From positions 1-13,043 of the forward strand of contig DATKYV010000243.1 of NCBI GenBank assembly GCA_035528275.1: a stretch of DNA of 13,043 nt. Reading direction: 5' to 3'. Below the pieces are notes generated by a model. The model was not told the origin of the DNA and made no database searches. It was given only the letters and a program-made list of their open reading frames with translations. The stretch is from DATKYV01 sp035528275 (GTDB lineage Bacteria; Acidobacteriota; Terriglobia; UBA7540). This document shows positions 5,460 to 11,868 of the stretch, piece by piece; position 1 is the first letter of the stretch; each line of letters starts with the position of its first letter. The position numbers and the translations under genes are program-made.

Positions 5460-7742
5460 TCATCTGTGCTTGTGTTCATGAATTTGTTCGCGCAAGCCTC
5501 CCGCAAACAAAACGAGCTTGCCTTCACCCAGGCGCGTGATTCTCACTCGCGTCGCCGCCCAGGCTAGCGAGCCCGTTTCCGGCACGATCATGGGAGCAAG
5601 AATCGAGATCGGGTTCGCCCCTCTTCCGCTTGCGTAGCGCGTGAAATTCTCGTGCCCCTGGCCGGCGGGCATGGCGACGACATCTGGCGCGATGCCGGGT
5701 GAAATCAGCGCCGGCGCCTGGAGCTTGCCGTGCTGCGACGCTACTTCAACCTGGTCGCCTTGCTGGATGCCCAATCTCTCCGCCGTCTTGGGGTTGATCT
5801 CCACCCAACTGCTCCACATCGCTGTGGAAAGCGGGTCAGGCATTTCCTGAAGCCAGGGCAGGTGCGCCGTGGAGCCGTCGTAGAAGGACGCCGAGGGGAA
5901 GGGGTGGAAATGAAATGGGAATTCCTCTGGCGCGCCGTCAAAGCCTGGCTCACCAGGCTGCACAGGGGCATGGTCGATCCCTCCCAGGCCGTGGAAGGAA
6001 ATCTCGGTATCGCTCCAAAGCCCACCCTGCTCCTGTACTTCTTTCCAGAAAGTGTCGGGATCCATTACCGGCTTCCCGCCCTTGCCCTTGAGGAAATGTT
6101 CGAACGCCCCGCGCAACATCTCTTCGAAAGTCTTGAACGGCAGGGCTGCCGCCACGCTGCCACCCAGCCGGCTTGCGACATCGAGGAGAACGTCAGGCAT
6201 CGGCCGAGTGTTGTGGAGGGGGCGCATGGCGGGTGCCGCCAGGCTGTTCACGCCGTGTGGTGTTCCTGACTCCGCCTCGTCATCGAGCCACGATTCAAGG
6301 GGAGAATGATCGGGCAGAATCAAGTCCGCGAGGGCACTCGTTTCATCAACGAAGCTGCCGAAACTGGCGATAAACGGGATTCGCTGGAGAGCTTCCTTGA
6401 CACTCCAGCCTGGGGGCGTAGCGAAAAGCGGATTGCACTCGTAGAGCAACAGGACCTGAAATGCACTTGCTTCCCCCGACTTCTGGCGGGCCAGGGTGTG
6501 ATGCAAGGACTCAAAGCCTGCGCGCGGCTCGCGTACAACAGTCGTCACATCCTTTCCGGGGGTGGAGGGAGGTGAGAAAATAATTCCACCGGCTTTGGCA
6601 ACGCTGCCCAGCAGTGCGTTCAGGGCGTTGACCGCCAGGGCGCTGGCCAAGCCATTGGTCTGCGCCAGCGGAGCACCACCGACGATGGCGACGGCGGGTT
6701 CGTGCTCGGCGAGTTCGCGAGCGATCCGCGTGATGGTTGCCGCCGGGACGCCGGTCTGCTTTTCAACCACCGCGGGCGTGTACTCGATTAGACCCTTTGA
6801 CCATCCGTCGATCAGTGACCCAGCATGACCCGCTGCGTCGGGGGGCCGTAGCTTCTCGTTGATGATGACGTGCGCGAGTCCGAGCGCCAGGACACCTTCA
6901 GTGCCGGGCCGCGTGGGAATCCACTCGTCGGCGTTGGCGCCGGTCTGCGACATGCGAGGTTCGACCATCACGAATTTTCCTCGTTGGCCGGGCCGACCCT
7001 GACGCATTTCGCCGTAGGCGAGGTTCTGTGCAACCGGGGAATTCCACGCACCCAGGAAATCCGCCCCGAACGAGATCACATAATTCGAACGCGCGAGGTC
7101 AAAGGTCGGGAGCTGCGGCCGGCCAAAGCTCAGAAGGTTGGCGTGTCGAAGGACGGCTTCATCAAACGGTTCAAACACCACAGGCGGGGGAGCGCCAAAC
7201 GCCCGCAGAAGACGCTCGATCAGTTCCCGGCGCTGGCCGCGCAGCGGCTTGGTCATGAATGCCAAGCCACTTTCCTGTCCGCTCGAACGGAGTTGAGTGA
7301 GCTTCGCCGTGAGTTCCTCGAGGGCCTCTTCCCAACCGATTTCCTGGAATCCCCCCGAGCCGCGCGGCCCGGCGCGCTTCAGCGGATTTTTGATTCGGTC
7401 GGGGTGGTAAGTCACCTGGATGCCGGCTTGACCGCGCGGGCAGAGCTTTCCGCGGTTGACGGGATGGTGGGGATTACCTTCCAGCTTTTTCGCCAAGCCC
7501 ATCTTCATGAGGCCGAGCGTGCCGTTGCGGACGACTTCCGCATCGCCTTCCATCACCCGGACCATCAAGCCGCAGCCCGCCGGGCACATCGTGCAAATGC
7601 TGGGCTTCCACACGGCGACGCCCGGCGTCAACTCTTCCTCGGGAATAAAGCGGATGAGCTGGACATCGGGCTTACCGCAACCGTCCAGTGCTGCCGTGGC
7701 GCCGGTCACCGCCGAGATTTTCAGAAAGTCGCGTCGTTCCAT
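5460..7742 (-). CDS. actB1: Alternative complex III molybdopterin-oxidoreductase-like subunit (ActB1 half)
   Basis: A 760-aa protein of the complex iron-sulfur molybdoenzyme superfamily. The N-terminus MERRDFLKISAVTGATAALDGC is a Tat signal (twin Arg 3-4), possibly with a lipid-modified C22, although LDGC is an imperfect lipobox. A CxxCxxxC...C motif (C50, C53, C57, C101) follows, which in this superfamily binds a [4Fe-4S] cluster. Further along are RIKNPLKR, FDLARSNYVISFGADFLG, EPRMSQTGANADEW and a C-terminal beta-barrel region. FDLAR..YVISFGADFLG..NSPVAQ resembles ActB more than catalytic enzymes. ActB of characterised complexes has no molybdenum, and as I recall its B1 part has no cluster, so the intact cysteines are notable. 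ATG 7742 has no evident ribosome-binding site. The split from actB2 is real: stop, 93-base gap, new start. Confidence 0.88.
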   Translation of the reverse strand: MERRDFLKISAVTGATAALDGCGKPDVQLIRFIPEEELTPGVAVWKPSICTMCPAGCGLMVRVMEGDAEVVRNGTLGLMKMGLAKKLEGNPHHPVNRGKLCPRGQAGIQVTYHPDRIKNPLKRAGPRGSGGFQEIGWEEALEELTAKLTQLRSSGQESGLAFMTKPLRGQRRELIERLLRAFGAPPPVVFEPFDEAVLRHANLLSFGRPQLPTFDLARSNYVISFGADFLGAWNSPVAQNLAYGEMRQGRPGQRGKFVMVEPRMSQTGANADEWIPTRPGTEGVLALGLAHVIINEKLRPPDAAGHAGSLIDGWSKGLIEYTPAVVEKQTGVPAATITRIARELAEHEPAVAIVGGAPLAQTNGLASALAVNALNALLGSVAKAGGIIFSPPSTPGKDVTTVVREPRAGFESLHHTLARQKSGEASAFQVLLLYECNPLFATPPGWSVKEALQRIPFIASFGSFVDETSALADLILPDHSPLESWLDDEAESGTPHGVNSLAAPAMRPLHNTRPMPDVLLDVASRLGGSVAAALPFKTFEEMLRGAFEHFLKGKGGKPVMDPDTFWKEVQEQGGLWSDTEISFHGLGGIDHAPVQPGEPGFDGAPEEFPFHFHPFPSASFYDGSTAHLPWLQEMPDPLSTAMWSSWVEINPKTAERLGIQQGDQVEVASQHGKLQAPALISPGIAPDVVAMPAGQGHENFTRYASGRGANPISILAPMIVPETGSLAWAATRVRITRLGEGKLVLFAGGLREQIHEHKHR

Positions 7743-7750
7743 GTTAAGAG

Positions 7751-7890
7751 CAGTGATAAGTGACGAGTGACAAGTGATAAGCCCGCATCGCGATTAGAAA
7801 CTGCAAACTCGAAAATCGGGAATCTTCAATCATCAGTTCCCCAGTCCCAAGCATCCAGAGCCTAGAACCCAGAACCGAGCCCCCAGCTCC
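7751..7890. repeat. Degenerate heptamer tandem array filling the actA-actB1 spacer
   Basis: Split into sevens from 7751, the spacer gives 20 consecutive units. The third base is G or T in all 20, and the second base is A in 16. Adjacent units resemble each other and drift gradually: AAGTGAC and GAGTGAC at the actB1 end, ACTGCAA and ACTCGAA in the middle, CAGAACC and CAGCTCC at the actA end. The array starts at the actA stop codon (7890-7892) and ends 8 bases before the actB1 ATG, so it is the spacer. It contains the 14-mer AAACTCGAAAATCG (7805-7818) shared with 3239-3252. Confidence 0.7.
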
Positions 7891-8543
7891 TAGTAGTGGC
7901 ACACCGTGCAATCAATCGTAACTTTCCGCTCCTTGTGGCAGTTGATGCAGTAGCCCATCGTCAAATCCACGGCGCGCACGGCGACGGTCTGCTGGGTCAT
8001 GTCGCCATGACATTTGGCGCAATCAACGCCGGCGCGAATGTGCGGCGCATGATTGAATTTCACGTGGGCTGAAGGGCTGTAGTCATAGACGCGCTGCCAG
8101 GGGATATCTTCGCCGCGCTCCATGTAAGCGGCGATTTTCTTGACTTCCAGCTTCTCGGTGGCGACCACCTGATGGCACGTCATGCAGAGCTGGACGCCGG
8201 GGATTCCCGCCACCGGCCCGGTTTCGACGCTGGTGTGGCAGTCGGTGCATTGCATTTCATTTGCCAGGTGGACTTTGTGCGTGTAAGCGATGGGCTGGAC
8301 GGGCGCGGGGTACCGATTGAAAAAATCGCGAATCGCGTCCAGCATGCTGCGATGCGCGGGAGTGAAAATCGGAGAACTCTGGGACGGGGGTGTTGGCGCG
8401 CCGCGCTGCGCTTCAAGAGGAGACGAGACGCCCAGCAGCATCCACCCCAATCCGCCGGCAACGAGCAGAATCAGCGCGCCGCCCCAATTCTTTTTCCGTC
8501 GTGTGGGCACAGACAAATTTCCCGGTTGATTCTGTTCCTTCAA
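7890..8543 (-). CDS. actA: Alternative complex III pentaheme cytochrome c subunit (ActA)
   Basis: A 217-aa multihaem cytochrome with five CxxCH sites, at residues 99-103, 120-124, 175-179, 199-203 and 212-216, the last only one residue before the C-terminus. One N-terminal hydrophobic helix (about 21-39) follows RRKKNW and anchors it in the membrane with the haems outside. Five haems and one helix match ActA of characterised complexes, where it relays electrons from the Fe-S subunit to ActE and cytochrome c. TTG 8543 is the first possible start after an in-frame TAG. GTG 8510 (residue 12), preceded by GGGAAA, is an alternative that suits the promoter proposed at 8555-8583. It is the first gene of the operon. 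Confidence 0.92.
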   Translation of the reverse strand: MKEQNQPGNLSVPTRRKKNWGGALILLVAGGLGWMLLGVSSPLEAQRGAPTPPSQSSPIFTPAHRSMLDAIRDFFNRYPAPVQPIAYTHKVHLANEMQCTDCHTSVETGPVAGIPGVQLCMTCHQVVATEKLEVKKIAAYMERGEDIPWQRVYDYSPSAHVKFNHAPHIRAGVDCAKCHGDMTQQTVAVRAVDLTMGYCINCHKERKVTIDCTVCHY

Positions 8544-8554
8544 CGAGAACCGCT

Positions 8555-8583
8555 ATGGTACATGGCGCATTGTTCCCTGTAAA
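8555..8583 (-). promoter_or_regulatory. Possible promoter of the act operon
   Basis: On the minus strand TTTACA (8583-8578) and TACCAT (8560-8555) are separated by exactly 17 bases, a fair sigma-70-type match (5/6 and 4/6). Transcription would start near 8548, only a few bases before TTG 8543, so the mRNA would be nearly leaderless from TTG or have a roughly 38-base leader from GTG 8510. Pattern match only. Confidence 0.3.
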
Positions 8584-8642
8584 CACGGCCGCGCTTTGCG
8601 GGCGAGAGAAGCGGCCCCGCGCTCCGCCACAAAACACCCTTG

Positions 8643-8652
8643 GTGAATTCAC
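8643..8652. promoter_or_regulatory. Perfect 10-bp palindrome in the divergent actA/acetyltransferase region
   Basis: GTGAATTCAC is a perfect palindrome between the two divergent genes, upstream of the putative act promoter and of the GNAT start. It could be an operator half-site pair, but one short palindrome is weak evidence. Confidence 0.2.
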
Positions 8653-8710
8653 ACCCCGTTGATAAGATGCCGAACGAGAATCCAAGGGTGCAGAGAGAGG
8701 ACCTGATATC

Positions 8711-9235
8711 GTGGAACCCCAGCCTCAACCCCAGCTCCAGACACGGTCGGCGGAAATAGGCGATGCCGAAGGAATCGCGCGCATTTATCACCAAGCGACG
8801 CAGGATGGCCTGGCGACGTTTGAGAATTTTCTGATGACTCGCGAGGAACGCGAGCGCTGGGTGGCCGAGCGCTCCGCGAATCATCCTTTATTGGTGGCAG
8901 AGTGGAAAGGAAGAATTCTCGGCTGGGCGTCGCTGAGCCCTTACCACGCCCGGCCGCGAGTGGATGGCATCGTCGAGATGCTGATTTACATCGACCGCGG
9001 CTACCGGCGGCACGGCGTGGGACGGGAGTTGATGCGCGCCCTCCAGGCCGCGGCGCGCCAGGCTGGACATCACAAAATCATCGGCCGCTTCGTCGGCCAC
9101 AACGACGCGGGCCGGACGCTCTGCCGCATGACCGGCTGGCGGGAAGTCGGAATCCACCAGAAGCACACGCGCATTGAGGGTTGCTGGCAGGACGTTGTTC
9201 TGGTGGAGTGTTTGATCCCCGAGAATCTCAAGTAA
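8711..9235 (+). CDS. GNAT N-acetyltransferase, phosphinothricin acetyltransferase-like
   Basis: A 174-aa GNAT-fold acetyltransferase. The order is TRSAEIGDAEGIARIYHQA (residues 11-29), ATFEN (35-39), GWASLSPYHARPRVDGIVEM (71-90) and the acetyl-CoA-binding loop RRHGVG (R99xxG102xG104), then HNDAGR..CRMTGWREVG and a C-terminal W.D....E.L. This matches the Pat/YwnH branch, which acetylates phosphinothricin, methionine sulfoximine or similar small amines. The true substrate cannot be read from the sequence. GTG 8711 has GAGAGGA nine bases upstream. The next ATG (residue 42) would remove a core strand. The first ten residues (EPQPQPQLQ) are low-complexity. It is divergent from actA, with no sign of a functional link. 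Confidence 0.85.
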   Translation: MEPQPQPQLQTRSAEIGDAEGIARIYHQATQDGLATFENFLMTREERERWVAERSANHPLLVAEWKGRILGWASLSPYHARPRVDGIVEMLIYIDRGYRRHGVGRELMRALQAAARQAGHHKIIGRFVGHNDAGRTLCRMTGWREVGIHQKHTRIEGCWQDVVLVECLIPENLK

Positions 9236-9277
9236 GCCCGCTTCGCGGCGCCAAGCGCCGCCCTCGGGTCTCACTCC

Positions 9278-9364
9278 TCACACCGCGCATGCTTCCAGCG
9301 ACAAGACGGCAGGCAGGTGGAAGGGCAGTTGCTCCCAGGAATCTCCGTTGTTGCGCGTATAAGC
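9278..9364 (-). pseudogene. Remnant of a BNR/sialidase-like repeat protein C-terminus
   Basis: The minus strand reads AYTRNNGDSWEQLPFHLPAVL followed by SLEACAV and a stop. S/TR..GDSWE.L is the Asp-box (BNR) motif, and LP.VLSLE is the typical C-terminal end of acidobacterial BNR-repeat proteins. Only about 28 residues are recognisable. Upstream sequence in this and the other frames shows no continuation before the transporter gene begins at 9442. It is most likely a decayed remnant. The rest of the 206-base gap (9236-9441) shows only a small hairpin at 9245-9261. Confidence 0.45.
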
Positions 9365-9441
9365 CTGGTTCCCCGTGCAGCTAAACCCCAATGTTATTTG
9401 AGTACTCGCTAACATATTTCCCGCCGGATTCCAATGGTCCT

Positions 9442-10791
9442 CTAGGGATGTCTGGCCGACCGCCGGCGCCAAGCGAGATAGACCGGCACTCCGGTCAACA
9501 CCAGTCCCAATCCGATGAAAGATTCGAGAGGGCTGCTCACCAGCGTGCTGGCGACAATGAGCAAAGAGGCGAGGGCGAAGGCGATGGGCAGCAGCGGATA
9601 GCCCCAGACGCGATACGGACGCGGCAGGTCCGGTCTCTTTCGCCGCAGGACGACAACGGCCAACGCCGCGGCGCCCAGGAATCCCATGCCGGCGAAAATG
9701 ACGTAAGTGAAAAGCTGTTCATAAGTGCCGCTCATGGCGAGCACCAGAGACCACGCGCCTTGAACAAGGACCGCCGCGGCGGGGGTTTTGAAGCGGGGAT
9801 GAACGCGGGCAACGGCGGAGAAGAAAACGCCGTCGCGGGCCATGGCGAAAAGAACTCGGGGCCCGGCCAATACGTTTCCGTTCAGCGCCCCGAAAACCGA
9901 GCAGAGAATCAAGACGGAAACAAACGACGCGCCGCGCGGACCGGCCAGCGCCTCCATCGCCGAGGCCGCCACGCGCTGGTGTTCCGCCATGGCCGGGAGC
10001 GGCAGGGCGCGCAAGTAAGCGAGGTTGGCCACCAGATACGCGGCGACGATGACCAGCATCCCCAGTAGATAACTGAGCGGAATGACGCGCCCCGGGTCCT
10101 TGACCTCACCGGCGGCCAGCGAAAAGTGGTGCCAGCCGTTATACGCCCAAAGAACCGCAACCAGGGCGATGCCAAAGGAGCTCAGCGTAGTGTGCGGGAC
10201 GGGAAGAGGTCCTGTGGCCGCGACGGGGACAACGTCGGGCGAGAACAATGCGAACCCAACGATGATGGCCAGACCCGCCAGCTTGGCGATGGTGAAGATG
10301 GTTTGGACGATCGCACTCTCGCGGACGCCCACGACGTTGACCGCGGTCAGCACGGCGATGACGCTCGCCGCCACCAATTTCTCGCCGAGTGGGGAAAGCG
10401 GCAGGAGGCTGGCGCTGTAAATCCCGAAGGCGACGGCTAGGGCGGCAATTCCCCCCGAGGTGATCACCAGCAGTTCCGCCCAGCCGTAGAGAAAGGCGAA
10501 GAGCCCGCCGTAAGCCTGGCGGAGGAAGACGTAAACTCCCCCGGCCTCCGGAATCGAGGCGCCGAGTTCGGCGAGGGAAAGCGCTCCGGCAAAAGCCAGC
10601 GCGCCGCCCAGAATCCAGACGGCGAACAGGACCTCCACGGAGCCGACTTGCCGCGCCACGTTGTGGGGCACCAGGAAGATCCCGGAGCCGATGATCGTTC
10701 CCACGACGATGGCGGTGGAACCCAGCGTGCCGATGGCACGGGGAAGGGTTCGGAGAGTGGCGGTCGTCGGCAGACTCAGATCATCGGCCAT
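9442..10791 (-). CDS. APC-superfamily amino acid/polyamine permease
   Basis: A 449-aa, 12-helix transporter. Helix I carries the substrate-binding signature VVGTIIGSGIFLVP (about residues 29-42), and FAGALSLAELGASIPEAGGVYVFLRQAYG (about 67-95) is the conserved helix II-III region. WAYNGWHHFSLAAGEVKDPGRVIP (helix VI and the loop after it), LAGPRVLFAMARDG and HPRFKTPAAAVLVQG are also family hallmarks. These place it near the L-type amino acid transporters (LAT/SLC7-like) and bacterial serine/threonine or broad amino acid exchangers. The specific substrate is unknown. Transport is secondary-active across the inner membrane. ATG 10791 lacks a clear ribosome-binding site. A possible small gene ends 27 bases upstream on the same strand, so translation may depend on it. 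Confidence 0.9.
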   Translation of the reverse strand: MADDLSLPTTATLRTLPRAIGTLGSTAIVVGTIIGSGIFLVPHNVARQVGSVEVLFAVWILGGALAFAGALSLAELGASIPEAGGVYVFLRQAYGGLFAFLYGWAELLVITSGGIAALAVAFGIYSASLLPLSPLGEKLVAASVIAVLTAVNVVGVRESAIVQTIFTIAKLAGLAIIVGFALFSPDVVPVAATGPLPVPHTTLSSFGIALVAVLWAYNGWHHFSLAAGEVKDPGRVIPLSYLLGMLVIVAAYLVANLAYLRALPLPAMAEHQRVAASAMEALAGPRGASFVSVLILCSVFGALNGNVLAGPRVLFAMARDGVFFSAVARVHPRFKTPAAAVLVQGAWSLVLAMSGTYEQLFTYVIFAGMGFLGAAALAVVVLRRKRPDLPRPYRVWGYPLLPIAFALASLLIVASTLVSSPLESFIGLGLVLTGVPVYLAWRRRSARHP

Positions 10792-10818
10792 GGGTTGGCT
10801 CTGAAGCGGCTTGGCTCG

Positions 10819-10974
10819 TCATCCGCCCTGGCCCCCATTCTCACCTTTCAGTACGCTCCGGCGAATGATGACCAGGTGATCCATCCACTTCCGGTCCCGC
10901 GGATGTACGGGGTCGGCCTCCTCGCGCTCCTCGTGGTATCCTCTGAGTTCCTTTACGCGCCCTGGGCGGGCCAT
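10819..10974 (-). CDS. Possible 51-aa hypothetical protein upstream of the permease
   Basis: ATG 10974 opens 51 codons: MARPGRVKELRGYHEEREEA at the start, then PVHPRDRKWMDHLVIIRRSV, and a glycine-rich end before TGA. It is highly charged, with no membrane segment or signal. It lies 27 bases upstream of the permease on the same strand, as in an operon, and fills part of a 240-base region with no other gene on this strand. There is no ribosome-binding site. A perfect TATAAT (10978-10973) overlaps the ATG, so it is either a leaderless gene or a chance frame under a promoter. I do not recognise the family. Confidence 0.35.
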   Translation of the reverse strand: MARPGRVKELRGYHEEREEADPVHPRDRKWMDHLVIIRRSVLKGENGGQGG

Positions 10975-10980
10975 TATACT
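10952..10980 (+). promoter_or_regulatory. Likely promoter of the SDR-NagB-PfkB operon
   Basis: TTTACG (10952-10957) and TATACT (10975-10980) are spaced by 17 bases, 4/6 and 5/6 matches to sigma-70 boxes. Transcription would begin near 10987, giving a leader of about 45 bases before GTG 11032. The same bases read TATAAT on the minus strand, so the site could serve divergent transcription. Confidence 0.4.
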
Positions 10981-11031
10981 GGGGGCCGTCTTGCGAGACT
11001 AGAAGAGTTTTGGGATTGGAGGAACCCGCAC

Positions 11032-11817
11032 GTGAAAAATCCTCGCAGAACTCCCTCGGATTATTTTCCGGAGCGTTTTCATGACCAAGTGGCGCTGGTG
11101 GTGGGAGGCGCGCAGGGCATCGGGAAGGCCATCGCCCTCCGCCTGGCGCTGGAAGGAGCGCGCGTGATCGTCGCCGACATCGACCGGAGGATGATGGCGC
11201 GGGCGGAACGCGAAATCAGCCAGGGCGGCGGAAACGTCCGGACGGTCTTCTGCGACGTCCGCAAGGGCCGTCAAATCGAGCGCACCGTCAAGCAGGTCAT
11301 CCGCTCCGACGGGCGGATCGATATTCTGATGTATGTCGCCGGTGTCGCCAAGGTGGTTCCCTTTGCGAAAACGAGTGAGAAAATCTGGGATTCGACCATG
11401 GACGTCAATCTGAAGGGTGCCTATCTCATGGCGCGCGCCGTCGCACCTCACATGATTCGCCGGCGGCGCGGCAAGCTGGTCTTCATGGCTTCGACGAACT
11501 GCTGGGATGCGGAAGCGCGGCTCGCTCCCTACAACGCTTCGAAGGCGGGCCTTTTTCTGCTCTCCAAGACTCTGGCGCGCGAGCTGGGCCCCTACGGCAT
11601 TCGCTCCAACGCCATCGGCCCGGGATTCATCAAGACCCGCCTCACCGCGCCCCTCCTCAAGGACCGCGCTTTCATGAAGCGGTATGCGGACCTGATTCCC
11701 GCGGGCCGCATCGGTTTTCCGGAAGATGTGGCGGGCGCCGCGTTGTTCCTGGCCTCGCGCGACGCCGATTACATCAACGGCGTGCTGCTCTTCGTGGACG
11801 GCGGCCAGTTAGCTTGA
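11032..11817 (+). CDS. Short-chain dehydrogenase/reductase (classical SDR, probably NAD-dependent)
   Basis: A 261-aa classical SDR oxidoreductase. The cofactor loop is GGAQGIG (residues 25-31). D49 at the end of the second strand (VIVADID) favours NAD(H) over NADP(H). D75 is the adenine-ring aspartate. The usual NNAG appears as YVAG (101-104). The catalytic tetrad is N126, S154, Y167 and K171 (YNASK), followed by RSNAIGPGFIKT. The end FVDGGQLA is standard. Start GTG 11032 is chosen because GGAGGA lies 8 bases upstream and the domain begins 20 residues later. Longer in-frame extensions start inside the permease gene. A 51-base gap separates it from the NagB-like gene. Context suggests oxidation of a sugar, polyol or sugar acid. 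Confidence 0.88.
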   Translation: MKNPRRTPSDYFPERFHDQVALVVGGAQGIGKAIALRLALEGARVIVADIDRRMMARAEREISQGGGNVRTVFCDVRKGRQIERTVKQVIRSDGRIDILMYVAGVAKVVPFAKTSEKIWDSTMDVNLKGAYLMARAVAPHMIRRRRGKLVFMASTNCWDAEARLAPYNASKAGLFLLSKTLARELGPYGIRSNAIGPGFIKTRLTAPLLKDRAFMKRYADLIPAGRIGFPEDVAGAALFLASRDADYINGVLLFVDGGQLA

Positions 11818-11868
11818 GCGCTCCCGGGCTCCAGGACCCGAATCCGATCCCTCCAGGGAGGTTACAGC

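Noticed and set aside
6870..7763. 297-codon plus-strand frame opposite actB1
   Set aside because: A shadow of the high-GC actB1 gene, with no recognisable motif. It ends past the actB1 start in repeat DNA.
7751..7892. The heptamer array as a CRISPR array or a decayed gene
   Set aside because: The units are 7 bp with no spacer-repeat alternation, and the period is not a multiple of three, so neither a CRISPR nor a coding origin fits.
9245..9261. GCGGCG/CGCCGC hairpin after the acetyltransferase as a terminator
   Set aside because: The stem is only 6 bp and no T-run follows, so an intrinsic terminator cannot be claimed. It also lacks the GTAG head of the REP-like units.
10648..11031. Longer SDR start inside the permease gene
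   Set aside because: GTG 11032 has a GGAGGA site at ideal spacing and sits at the usual distance before the cofactor loop. The upstream part overlaps the permease coding region antisense.
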